Below are positions 43,116-51,233 of a stretch of 64,000 nucleotides of DNA, one piece after another. The position numbers and the translations under genes are program-made. The notes below the pieces were generated by a model. That model ran no database searches. It was not told where the DNA came from and saw nothing but the letters and a program-made list of their open reading frames with translations. Position 1 is the first letter of the stretch. Every line of letters starts with the position of its first letter. The stretch is from Crocinitomicaceae bacterium. GTDB lineage: Bacteria > Bacteroidota > Bacteroidia > Flavobacteriales_D > Crocinitomicaceae. The stretch covers positions 161,975 through 225,974 of the forward strand of contig JAHENC010000021.1 of NCBI GenBank assembly GCA_024643365.1. The letters are read 5' to 3'.

Positions 43116-44081
43116 TTACTTTAAATTGTGGAAGTACCAAGAAACAGCTTCTTGAATACCTAGTTCAATAGAAAATTGAGGGTTGTACCCCAATTTACTT
43201 TTTGCTTTTTCTATACTTGCCAAAGAATGTGGAATATCCCCTATTCTATTGGGGCCATGTATAATGTTTACTTCAGCAATTTTAGGGTCAAAATGCGATA
43301 AATTATTCTTTAATAACTGAACCAACTCAGTCAGTGTTGTTCTGTCTCCAAAAGCAGTATTGAAAACTGTATTAATCGCGTCAGGATTTTGGGTTAACAT
43401 TGCTAATTCATTCATTTGAATCACATTGTCAATGTAAGTAAAGTCTCTAGAATAATTACCATCTCCATTAATTACAGGACTTTCATAATTCATGAATTGT
43501 TTCACAAATAAAGGAATAACAGCCGCATAGGCACCATTTGGATCTTGTTTTCTTCCAAAAACATTGAAATATCGCAAACCTACCGTTTCTATTCCATAAG
43601 TTTTACTGAAAATTTCTGCGTACAATTCGTTCACATATTTCGTAATTGCATAAGGCGATAGTGGTTTTCCAATAACATCCTCCACTTTTGGTAAACCTAC
43701 AGAATCTCCGTAGGTAGAGGAACTTGCTGCATAAACAAATCGCTTCACCTTTGCATCTCTTGCTGCAATTAACATATTTAAAAATCCAGAAACATTTACC
43801 TCATTCGTAGTTAAAGGATCTTTAATAGATCGTGGAACTGAACCCAAAGCCGCTTGATGTAATACAAAATCAACACCTTTAACTGCTTTTTGGCAATCTT
43901 CTATTTTTCTAATATCACCATGAATTAAATTAAAATTAGGATTACTTATCACTGCATTCAAATTATGTAAATGCCCTGTTTCAAAGTTGTCTAAACAAAC
44001 TACCTCATAGTCTTTACCAATAAAATATTCGCAAAGATTAGAACCAATAAATCCAGCTCCTCCAGTTATTAATATTCTCAT
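43116..44081 (-). CDS. tviC: UDP-HexNAc(A) 4-epimerase (TviC/WbpP type)
   Basis: A 321-residue extended SDR. It has GGAGFIGSNL at the start, FETGHLHNL, FVLHQAALGSVPRSI, the Ser/Thr triad part AASSSTYGDS and Y-x3-K in YAITKYVNEL; later GRKQDPNGAYAAVIP and GDGNYSRDFTYIDN. GSVPRSI and GRKQDPNG are typical of the WbpP/TviC group epimerising UDP-GlcNAc or UDP-GlcNAcA at C4. It ends 9 bases before tviB. Upstream is a 412-base gap to the Wzz-like gene, so the two may be the start of the variable cassette. Confidence 0.9.
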   Translation of the reverse strand: MRILITGGAGFIGSNLCEYFIGKDYEVVCLDNFETGHLHNLNAVISNPNFNLIHGDIRKIEDCQKAVKGVDFVLHQAALGSVPRSIKDPLTTNEVNVSGFLNMLIAARDAKVKRFVYAASSSTYGDSVGLPKVEDVIGKPLSPYAITKYVNELYAEIFSKTYGIETVGLRYFNVFGRKQDPNGAYAAVIPLFVKQFMNYESPVINGDGNYSRDFTYIDNVIQMNELAMLTQNPDAINTVFNTAFGDRTTLTELVQLLKNNLSHFDPKIAEVNIIHGPNRIGDIPHSLASIEKAKSKLGYNPQFSIELGIQEAVSWYFHNLK

Positions 44082-44493
44082 TTTAGTATTTCTTATTTAT
44101 TTAACACTTTATTTATCTTGCTTCTAAATGTAGATGCTGTATCATTTATTACCGTTCAAGATAATTTCCATTTATTCTCAAAATGATCTATTAGTCAATG
44201 ATTTATATAGTTTTCTCACCAATAATACTCACATAACTAACAAAGGCATAAATATTAACTTAAATCTTGATTTATAAATTAGACTGAAATTTCAAGCACC
44301 GGTTTAATGTCTCTCATATTTTGAAATCTTCAACTTTAGTATATAAAGAGTTTATTTCTTTATATCTTTTACCGGTTGGGTTTTCTGCAACCCCATGATT
44401 AATTTAAAGTACTATAAGTTTGCTTATCCGAGCATTTTAATTGAATTTCATTTTTATGTTTTTTATTCTTGTGTACATTAAGATGCATCCCGT
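44082..44493. other. 412-base AT-rich gap at the export/cassette boundary
   Basis: No ORF or octamer units. It contains a short hairpin (GGGTT 44378-44382, AACCC 44389-44393), two ACCGGT sites (near 44288 and 44371), and a plus-strand TAAGTTTG at 44415-44422 with no gene behind it. No minus-strand TAnnTTTG for the downstream cassette was found. The gap separates the less AT-rich export genes from the AT-rich cassette, so it may be a recombination boundary or hold a processing or attenuation site targeted by the UpxY-type factor. Confidence 0.45.
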
Positions 44494-45564
44494 TTACATA
44501 TCAACAAACATTCCCTTCATCAATTTCTTGCTAATCAACATACCAATTAATAAAAATATTGATAAAAACCCACCAATTAACAACCCTTTCAACTTACCAA
44601 ATTGAAATTTATCCAATGGTAAAATTGGCTCATCAATAATCTCAATAATCGGTTCTTCTTGCTCCCTCTGAAACTTTGTCATTTCGAGGTTTTGTATCAC
44701 GTTTGCATACATGCTTTTTAATACTTCGACATCAATTTGCTTCTTTGCCTGATTCGTCTTGTAACGCATTAAGGGGGTATGGCTATTCAAATCTGTTTCA
44801 AAAGCCAAGGTGGTGATCGAACCATCCAACAAACCTCGAATGGAGTCCTTTTTTTGAATAAGCTCATTTTCTGTCCGCATCAATTTCCCTATTTTGATTT
44901 CCAAGTATAAATCAATGGCATTTTTTACTAAAGCCTTAGAAAAAAGATAAGCCCATTGCTCATTCACATCCTTCACATCCAAATTGATAATCGTTGTTTT
45001 TTTATCCTGACGTTCAGCTACAATTTGGGTTTCACGAATGGTTTTGGTAATGGCAAGTAATAAGCTGTCTTGTTTTCTGGTAAAAACAAGAGAATCTAAG
45101 TTTTTTGGAAATAACTTGATTTTCTTTGCTTTCAAAGGTTTTTCAAAATGATTTTGCACATACGAATTTAAGAGGTTGTCTCCTTTCAACTCGTACTGTG
45201 CTTCTTTCAAAGATTGGTGGATAATACGGTTTGATTTCATAAGAAACAGTACATTTTCTCCACCGAACATACCACTTGCACTTGAGGCACCAATATCTCC
45301 TAAGCCCAAAGAACTAGCCAAGCCGCCTAGGGCGCCACCAGATCCATTTTTTTGTTCCATGGTAAAACTCACTTTTGAGGTATAAATCGGAATAGTAAAG
45401 TATTTTACATAAGCGAAACCTAAAGTAGCACCAAGAACTCCCGCTATGAAAATACGCCATTTAAATCCCCATAGATACGAAAACCAAACTTTTCCTTTCA
45501 GAATCAATTCTTTCAAACTGATTTCGTCTTTTTGAAACTGATTTTCGGTTAGTTGATTCGACAT
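44494..45564 (-). CDS. Wzz-like chain-length determinant protein
   Basis: A 356-residue polysaccharide co-polymerase. It has a cytoplasmic N-terminus, TM1 near 33-55 (WRIFIAGVLGATLGFAYVKYF), a Wzz domain start with PIYTSKVSFTMEQ, a periplasmic coiled-coil middle and TM2 near 328-348 (LKGLLIGGFLSIFLLIGMLIS). No Walker motifs, so no fused tyrosine kinase. It should set glycan chain length with the Wzy-like polymerase and touch the Wza-like exporter, whose stop codon is one base upstream of its ATG. Confidence 0.9.
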   Translation of the reverse strand: MSNQLTENQFQKDEISLKELILKGKVWFSYLWGFKWRIFIAGVLGATLGFAYVKYFTIPIYTSKVSFTMEQKNGSGGALGGLASSLGLGDIGASSASGMFGGENVLFLMKSNRIIHQSLKEAQYELKGDNLLNSYVQNHFEKPLKAKKIKLFPKNLDSLVFTRKQDSLLLAITKTIRETQIVAERQDKKTTIINLDVKDVNEQWAYLFSKALVKNAIDLYLEIKIGKLMRTENELIQKKDSIRGLLDGSITTLAFETDLNSHTPLMRYKTNQAKKQIDVEVLKSMYANVIQNLEMTKFQREQEEPIIEIIDEPILPLDKFQFGKLKGLLIGGFLSIFLLIGMLISKKLMKGMFVDM

Positions 45565-45565
45565 C

Positions 45566-48508
45566 TTACAGTTGTTTGATGAGTAAGGTAATGGTCAATA
45601 AGGAGGATACCGCTTGGAAAGAACGGGTAAAAATGGCATCGTAATCGATTTCCTTTTTCTCCTTGGTTTTGTCTTCTTTGACTTTATTGACTAAGACGAT
45701 TTCGCCTCCACTTTGTACGGTAGGGAAATCATTGAAGAGTCCAAGAACACGTTTGGTTCCATCGACACGACCAGAAGGATAGGCTACTGCAACCGAACGC
45801 TTATTGGCCTCTGGGGAGAAACCACCAGCAAATTCACGGATGTACCAGCGCGCTGATTTCTTTCCTTGGTAGACAAATACCATGTTCTGCTTGATTTCTT
45901 TTTCTATCTGCGGGTATTGGGTTCCTTCCAAACGGATGCTAAATGTATATTGAGAAGGAAGAATACTCAATAAATCGCCATTCATGAGTACTGGATTCAA
46001 TCTGTTGGAATGCTTGCGACGCAGCGCTTTTTTCAAGTCTACGCCAATCGGTCCAACGTCTTCAAATTCTCGGAATAAAACGCACATTTCTTTACTCGCA
46101 AAGGCATTCAATCCTCCTGCTGCTTGCACCAAGTCGGAAAGATGGAAGGGTTTTGCCGGTAATGGATAAGTACCTGGATAGTTCACCTCTCCGGCAATCT
46201 CTACACGCTTGTTGGTGTTGTAGAGACTTAAATCACGGATCAAAACTTGGTCAAAGGGCAATAAGTTGAATTTCGGGTTTTTACCGACCACATTGTAGTT
46301 GGTGTCTAAGTTCAATTCAATGCGCTCGTAGCCTGAACCTCTTTTGTTGGAATAATTTAAACGGAATACTTCCACGCGGCTTAAATCGGCAGAGACTTTT
46401 TTACCACCAGCCATGAGGATGACATCTTTCAGTTTTAAATCAGGACTGTAAGCAAAGTTTTGAGGTTTCTGTACCGAACCCCCAACGCTTACATTGGAAG
46501 CAACGCTGTAGACACTTTTATCATAGATCATCAAGTGATCGCCTGCACGCAAGTTCCAAACATTCGTGTCTTTCAAGTCAATTTTAATGTATTGATACGT
46601 ATCTGGGTTGTACCAATCTTTGCGGCGTACATAGGCAATGTCTGATGAGGTTGGGATTAATCCACGTGCCAACTGCAAGGCATCGGTGATTTTCAGTTCA
46701 TCTCCAAAAGCCATTTCGCGTTCGAAAGGTTCTCTTACAGCACCACTCACTTCGATTTTCGCGGCATTCATGTACTCTGCACGGTCAAACACACGTAAAT
46801 GATCCCCTGCCTTTAATTGCATACTTCCATTCTTACTCGGAACTACGGGGATGTATTCTAGGTGTCCGGGTTTTAATAAGTTTTGACGTAAGACATACGC
46901 GGTATCTGTTGCCGTTGCCTTTAATCCACCCGCCATGGCCAAGACATCGTTTACACTGATGACATCTGAAATGGACAACAATTTCTTGAAAGGCATGCGC
47001 ACCGCACCACTTACTTCGATTTGTTGCTGGTCGGTGTACACGGATTGATCAAATACATTCACTTTGTCCTTGCGGGTCAAGACAAATTGTCCAATGGATG
47101 CACTATCTACTTTTAAAATTTGTTTTGTTCCATCCACCAAGCTGCGTTCCACGAAATATTGATCCGCGCTCGCCTGTGGTTTTAATTGTGCTTTGGCGAT
47201 TAAGGTTCCCAAGGTCATTCCGGAACTTAACTCATAGGTACCTGGGTAATAAACCGCTCCTAATACCTCTGCGAATTGTTCCAATTCTTTACTGTTCGTT
47301 TTCACACGGATCACATCCCCATCTTGGATGTCCACTTTCAACTTTCCGCTCATGACATCGGCCAAACGGTATTCCATCAAACTTGGTTCTGCTCCTGCGT
47401 AACGCACAATCTGAACAAATTCCGCATAGGTGTTAAAATTTAAACCACCGGCAAAGAGAATTAACTCTTTCAGACCTTCTTTGCCAATCAACTCATAACG
47501 CATCGGACGTTTCACTCCACCTTCAATGGTGACTAATTTTTGTACCAAGGGAATAAATAAGATATCGTTGTGTTGCAAGTCATATTGAAACTGCGCCCCT
47601 GGATTATTCAAGAAGGCGTACAAATCAATTTTCTTGCGCGTTTCTCCACGAATCAGTTCAATGGCTCTCACAGATCCAAGATCACTTGGTCCTCCCACTG
47701 CCGCTAAAGCGTTCAAGGCTGTATTTAAAGCAGAAAGTTGGATGCTTCCCGCGCGCTGTGTTTCACCAAAGATGTTCACAGTCAACATGCGTGCTTGTTG
47801 CAGGGTCACGGCGAATTCATCTCCTTGAAAACGATAAGCGACCGAGAAACGGTTGCGTACCAATTTGCGAGCTTCTTTTAAGGTCAATCCTTTTAAATAG
47901 ATTTGCGCCATTCCTGCTGGTGTGACGAATCCCGCCTCGTTGATGGTCAAAAGTAAATCTGCCTGAGAGATCCCAAAGATGGTGATGCGCAATTGATCAC
48001 CGGCCCCAAGCACATAGGTTTCTGGTGCAGTGGATCCGTCGGTTGTTTTAATCGGCTCCAAGCGTTTATCGCCAAAAAGCTGGTGTCCATAGATTCCAGG
48101 AGCAACAGGTAAAGTCGGTTCGGAATTAGTTGCTTGAACGACTGGACTCACCTCTGGAGCGACATCAATCGGAACGGGTTTCGTTTGAGTAGGCACAGCC
48201 ACCTCTTCTGGAGCTGGAACAACTTCCATTTTCGCTTCTTGAACCTGCTCTACTTGTTTGGACTTCGCTGCAGCTAATTCATCCAAGACCGCTGTGATCT
48301 CCGGTTTCTTCTCCAACAAGGTTTCTGGACTCATTTTCTGAACATCCAATCCCTTGGCCATCAATGCCTGTTCAGCTTCTGCTTGTGTCAAGCCACGTTT
48401 GTCTAATTCTGTCTTTATCAGATAATCTTGATCAGGAGAAACTTGCGACCAGCCACTCGTAAAAAAGGATAAAAAAAGGAAAAATGTTACTGCTTTAAAA
48501 GCTTGCAT
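45566..48508 (-). CDS. Large Wza-like polysaccharide export protein with multiple SLBB domains
   Basis: A 980-residue exported protein, far longer than E. coli Wza (about 380). Order: signal peptide MQAFKAVTFFLFLSFFTSGWSQ, a charged helical segment (about 25-110), a poly-export domain (GAGDQLRITIFGI to ARKLVRNRF), then about seven SLBB-type repeats (VNIFGETQRAG, VTIEGGVKRP, VLGAVYYPGTY, IEVSGAVRMP, IEVSGAVREP, VSVGGSVQKP, VEIAGEVNYPGTY), and a hydrophobic C-terminal helix. It forms the outer-membrane/periplasmic channel. The frame is open to 48604, but start 48508 gives the signal peptide and lies after the promoter at 48526-48533. Confidence 0.9.
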   Translation of the reverse strand: MQAFKAVTFFLFLSFFTSGWSQVSPDQDYLIKTELDKRGLTQAEAEQALMAKGLDVQKMSPETLLEKKPEITAVLDELAAAKSKQVEQVQEAKMEVVPAPEEVAVPTQTKPVPIDVAPEVSPVVQATNSEPTLPVAPGIYGHQLFGDKRLEPIKTTDGSTAPETYVLGAGDQLRITIFGISQADLLLTINEAGFVTPAGMAQIYLKGLTLKEARKLVRNRFSVAYRFQGDEFAVTLQQARMLTVNIFGETQRAGSIQLSALNTALNALAAVGGPSDLGSVRAIELIRGETRKKIDLYAFLNNPGAQFQYDLQHNDILFIPLVQKLVTIEGGVKRPMRYELIGKEGLKELILFAGGLNFNTYAEFVQIVRYAGAEPSLMEYRLADVMSGKLKVDIQDGDVIRVKTNSKELEQFAEVLGAVYYPGTYELSSGMTLGTLIAKAQLKPQASADQYFVERSLVDGTKQILKVDSASIGQFVLTRKDKVNVFDQSVYTDQQQIEVSGAVRMPFKKLLSISDVISVNDVLAMAGGLKATATDTAYVLRQNLLKPGHLEYIPVVPSKNGSMQLKAGDHLRVFDRAEYMNAAKIEVSGAVREPFEREMAFGDELKITDALQLARGLIPTSSDIAYVRRKDWYNPDTYQYIKIDLKDTNVWNLRAGDHLMIYDKSVYSVASNVSVGGSVQKPQNFAYSPDLKLKDVILMAGGKKVSADLSRVEVFRLNYSNKRGSGYERIELNLDTNYNVVGKNPKFNLLPFDQVLIRDLSLYNTNKRVEIAGEVNYPGTYPLPAKPFHLSDLVQAAGGLNAFASKEMCVLFREFEDVGPIGVDLKKALRRKHSNRLNPVLMNGDLLSILPSQYTFSIRLEGTQYPQIEKEIKQNMVFVYQGKKSARWYIREFAGGFSPEANKRSVAVAYPSGRVDGTKRVLGLFNDFPTVQSGGEIVLVNKVKEDKTKEKKEIDYDAIFTRSFQAVSSLLTITLLIKQL

Positions 48509-48525
48509 AATCGTATATTTTTTTG

Positions 48526-48533
48526 CAAAAGTA
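48526..48533 (-). promoter_or_regulatory. -7 promoter element of the exporter gene
   Basis: Minus-strand TACTTTTG (TAnnTTTG) lies 17 bases upstream of the ATG at 48508. It suggests an internal promoter after the UpxY-type gene and fixes the start. The GTTCACTG-x-CCGCGGCG stretch at about 48570-48605 upstream resembles a decayed copy of the second repeat family. Confidence 0.55.
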
Positions 48534-48647
48534 ATGAAACTCAGTTTCAATTCATAATCTCTTGAGTGCCTATGGCTTCGCCGCGGTTGGTCACAGTGAA
48601 CCAAGCCAAGCGTTTTCGTAAAACACCCCTTCTACTCTATCATTCAC

Positions 48648-49199
48648 TCACAAAAGTGCTTTCACAAAACTTTTAGGCACATTCACGCCAAAAGCAAGAC
48701 TTAAGTGATGTAATTCAATGCGTATTCTCAAACTATTGATGTCTTGCACCGCTGTACCAATCAAGCCTTTAAAAGGCCCACGAATAACTTCCACGACCGT
48801 ACCTGGAGAAACCTGGGTTTCCAACAATTCTGGTTGTGCTGCTTCTTGCAAGAGTATTTTTATATTCAAAATTTCCTGATCCTTTACAATGGCCGACTTT
48901 CCGAGGTGTCGCAATACACGACTCACACCAAAAACCGTGTAGATGTCCCGAAGTTTTTCCACACTACATTTCACGAAAACAACGGAGGATATTAAAGGTC
49001 TTTGCACTTTCTTTTTTCGATCTGACCATTGCTTCCATTCCGTAAGTAGTGGCAAGTAGCATTCAAATCCAGCAAGTTCTAGTCTTTCCGCGACCTTTTT
49101 CTCAGCCTTCGGATGCGTATACACCACGAACCAATTCATGACTGGAATCAGTTGATTCGTATCCAAGGTCTTGTGAAGTTGTGTATCTGCGATCTGCAT
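48648..49199 (-). CDS. UpxY/RfaH-type NusG-like transcription antiterminator
   Basis: A 183-residue NusG paralogue. The NGN domain is MNWFVVYTHPKAEKKVAERL, FECYLPLLTEWKQW, PLISSVVFVKC; the C-terminal KOW motif is VIRGPFKGLIGTAV. In Bacteroides, UpxY proteins are made from the first gene of capsule operons and let RNA polymerase read through to the distal genes; position here, directly before the exporter and cassette, fits that role. The frame runs to 49223, but the promoter at 49221-49228 overlaps that ATG, so 49199 is chosen; the NGN domain itself begins at 49139. Confidence 0.85.
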   Translation of the reverse strand: MQIADTQLHKTLDTNQLIPVMNWFVVYTHPKAEKKVAERLELAGFECYLPLLTEWKQWSDRKKKVQRPLISSVVFVKCSVEKLRDIYTVFGVSRVLRHLGKSAIVKDQEILNIKILLQEAAQPELLETQVSPGTVVEVIRGPFKGLIGTAVQDINSLRIRIELHHLSLAFGVNVPKSFVKALL

Positions 49200-49220
49200 G
49201 TGCAAGCATTCAATTTGGGG

Positions 49221-49228
49221 CAAAATTA
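49221..49228 (-). promoter_or_regulatory. -7 promoter element heading the polysaccharide cluster
   Basis: Minus-strand TAATTTTG (TAnnTTTG) overlaps the ATG of the longest frame and lies 21 bases upstream of the ATG at 49199. It is the likely main promoter for the UpxY-type gene and perhaps much of the cluster. Confidence 0.55.
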
Positions 49229-49831
49229 ATCATTTTCGCTTATTTTACCTAATTTAAATAGGGCATGGCAAAGAGGCCTTAATGGGCGCTGTCAATAATC
49301 CGCTAATCCACAAGGGAATATAATGGCTTGATGTTCATATGATCCATAATCAAGACCGAATAAAATGGCCTTAAAACCTAGATTTTACTTATCATACACA
49401 CACCAAAACAGAATGAAAATCAGTTGGTGCGTTAAGTTGCTTCAAATAAGATACCTAGCCGTTTTAAAAAGATGTTTTTCCCTTAACTTACCTTAATTAA
49501 AATTTAATGATTTTTTAATGTTGGAGAATCGTCATTTTTGGTTTTGAAATTGACTTGTTTAGCCCTTGTACTTTTCTTCTGCTTCAGCATGCAAGCGCAA
49601 CCTGCCGAAACGAATAAAAAAAAAGCAGGTATAACAGGGAATTCATCTCATTAGTAGCGGTGAATGAATCGACTTTTTACCTTATTTTACCTTATTATTT
49701 CTTAAGTTGAAATGGAAGCGTAATCATTGATTTAGCTGAGTTTTTCATAAAATTTACCGCACAAATAGTTGCGTTTTTCAAAGAATACTTTCATGAATAG
49801 TAGAAACGCATGGATATTTGACAGAAAACAG
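49229..49831. other. Gene-poor divergent regulatory region
   Basis: About 600 AT-rich bases between the polysaccharide promoter and the OmpA gene promoter. It holds a possible 36-codon ORF at 49544-49654 and a tandem 10-base repeat TTTTACCTTA at 49675-49694, with TTATTTTACCT also at 49240-49250 beside the polysaccharide promoter. No RNA gene was recognised. Confidence 0.5.
49544..49654 (+). CDS. Possible small exported peptide or gene remnant (TTG start)
   Basis: A 36-codon frame beginning TTG AAA TTG and ending TAG. The translation has a signal-peptide-like shape: LTCLALVLFFCFS, then MQAQPAET and a short basic tail KKKAGITGNSSH. SMQAQ matches the usual Bacteroidota signal cleavage pattern, so the stretch is unlikely to be random, but the protein ends just after. 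It may be a small secreted peptide or the 5' remnant of a lost gene. No -7 element in good position was found. Confidence 0.3.
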   Translation: MKLTCLALVLFFCFSMQAQPAETNKKKAGITGNSSH

Positions 49832-49839
49832 TATCTTTG
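49832..49839 (+). promoter_or_regulatory. -7 promoter element of the OmpA-family gene
   Basis: TATCTTTG (TAnnTTTG), 20 bases upstream of the ATG at 49860. It lies downstream of the alternative ATG at 49818, which rules that start out. Confidence 0.65.
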
Positions 49840-49859
49840 CTGCATTAATTAAACAAAAT

Positions 49860-51167
49860 ATGAAAAAATTAATTTTAGCGTTCGCAACGGTGATGTCATT
49901 CATGGTAACGGCGCAAGACTACAACAAATGTTCTATCGGATTCAACATCGGTGGACATGATGGAATGAGTAAAACCAATCATTCAACAAAAATCTACCAA
50001 TTATCTCACATGGAACTGAATTCTCGTTACATGTTAAATAATCGTTTTGGGATTAAGTTTGATGTGGCTACAGATAAATTCAACTTTAAAGATGGTCATC
50101 CAGCAACAAATGCGGTTCGCTTTTCAATTCAACCGACTTTCAGCTTGACAGACGTATTGCACATGAATGATTTTTCTAAGCGTTTGGGTATGTTCATTCA
50201 CACAGGAGGTGCGTATGCAGCGATGTGGAATAAAACATTGGTAACTGGACCTAAAGAATTGTTCAATGCAAACGATGGTTCTGTGGATGAAATGATTCAA
50301 GGTATTTTGGGTTTAACCACACAAATCAAGATTTCTGAGCGCATGAGTGTCAATGCAGACATTTCGTTCATGGCAAACATTCGTCAAAACAACGGATTTG
50401 ATTTCGAAGCGGCTCCAATTAGTGGTGGTGGATTCTCTGGGTACTACGCAACAGCATCCGTTGGTTTCAACTATTACATTGGTAAAGCGAAAACACACGC
50501 AGATTGGACATACACGCCACGCATGAATCAAGCAGATTTAAATCGCATTGCTTCATTGGAAAAACAAGCAGCTGATGCAGCAGCGAAATTAGGTGATGAC
50601 GATAAAGATGGCGTAATCAATGCGGTAGATCAAGAAGCAAACACACCGGCAGGAAATGCAGTTGACGTAACTGGTAAAACAGTTGTTCCGACACCTGCTC
50701 CAGACTTGAACACCATCGATACAGACGGTGACGGTTTCGTTGACGCAAAAGATGAGTGTCCAACAGTAACAGGTTCTGTTAAAGGATGTCCAGAAGAACA
50801 TTCAGCAGAAAAAGACGCAAAAACATTGAATGATTCAGGAATCTATGACATCATGTTTGTAAAAGGATCTTCTGTGATCAATCCTACCTACAACAGCATC
50901 ATGGATAAATTAGTAAGCTACATGGCTGCTAATCCAACACAAACAATTGCTGTAACTGGTCACACAGATACAGACGGAGCTGATGAGATGAATAACAAGT
51001 TATCTGAAGCACGTGTGAATGCCGTTGTAACTTATTTAACAAGTAAAGGAGTGAATAAAAATCGCCTTGTTATTTCTTACAAAGGGAAAAAAGAAACAAA
51101 ATACGCAGGAAATACATTGGAAGTGGATGCAGCAAATCGCCGCGTACAGTTTTCTATTGTCCGATAA
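49860..51167 (+). CDS. OmpA-family outer-membrane protein with thrombospondin type 3-like repeats
   Basis: A 435-residue protein: signal peptide MKKLILAFATVMSFMVTAQ, an N-terminal barrel (SIGFNIGGHDG to ATASVGFNYYIG), a linker with calcium-binding TSP3-like repeats (DDDKDGVINAVDQE; DTDGDGFVDAKDECP), and an OmpA C-terminal peptidoglycan-binding domain (TGHTDTDGADEMNNKLSEAR and NRRVQFSIVR). It ties the outer membrane to the cell wall and is likely abundant, with a clear promoter and a strong terminator. Start 49860 follows from the promoter and signal peptide. Confidence 0.93.
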   Translation: MKKLILAFATVMSFMVTAQDYNKCSIGFNIGGHDGMSKTNHSTKIYQLSHMELNSRYMLNNRFGIKFDVATDKFNFKDGHPATNAVRFSIQPTFSLTDVLHMNDFSKRLGMFIHTGGAYAAMWNKTLVTGPKELFNANDGSVDEMIQGILGLTTQIKISERMSVNADISFMANIRQNNGFDFEAAPISGGGFSGYYATASVGFNYYIGKAKTHADWTYTPRMNQADLNRIASLEKQAADAAAKLGDDDKDGVINAVDQEANTPAGNAVDVTGKTVVPTPAPDLNTIDTDGDGFVDAKDECPTVTGSVKGCPEEHSAEKDAKTLNDSGIYDIMFVKGSSVINPTYNSIMDKLVSYMAANPTQTIAVTGHTDTDGADEMNNKLSEARVNAVVTYLTSKGVNKNRLVISYKGKKETKYAGNTLEVDAANRRVQFSIVR

Positions 51168-51185
51168 TTTTATACTTTTACAAAG

Positions 51186-51212
51186 AAAGGCGGTCTTTGG
51201 ATCGCCTTTTTT
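51186..51212 (+). terminator. Intrinsic terminator after the OmpA-family gene
   Basis: Stem GGCGGTC (51189-51195), loop TTTG, GATCGCC (51200-51206) with one G-U pair, then six T. An A-run precedes it, so it may work in both directions. Confidence 0.88.
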
Positions 51213-51233
51213 GTATCAAATAATTCTAGTTCG

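Noticed and set aside
44415..44422. Plus-strand TAAGTTTG as a promoter
   Set aside because: No plus-strand gene follows; all nearby genes are on the minus strand, so it is probably a chance match in AT-rich DNA.
48509..48604. 32-residue N-terminal extension of the Wza-like exporter
   Set aside because: It precedes the promoter at 48526-48533 in part and would bury the signal peptide inside the protein.
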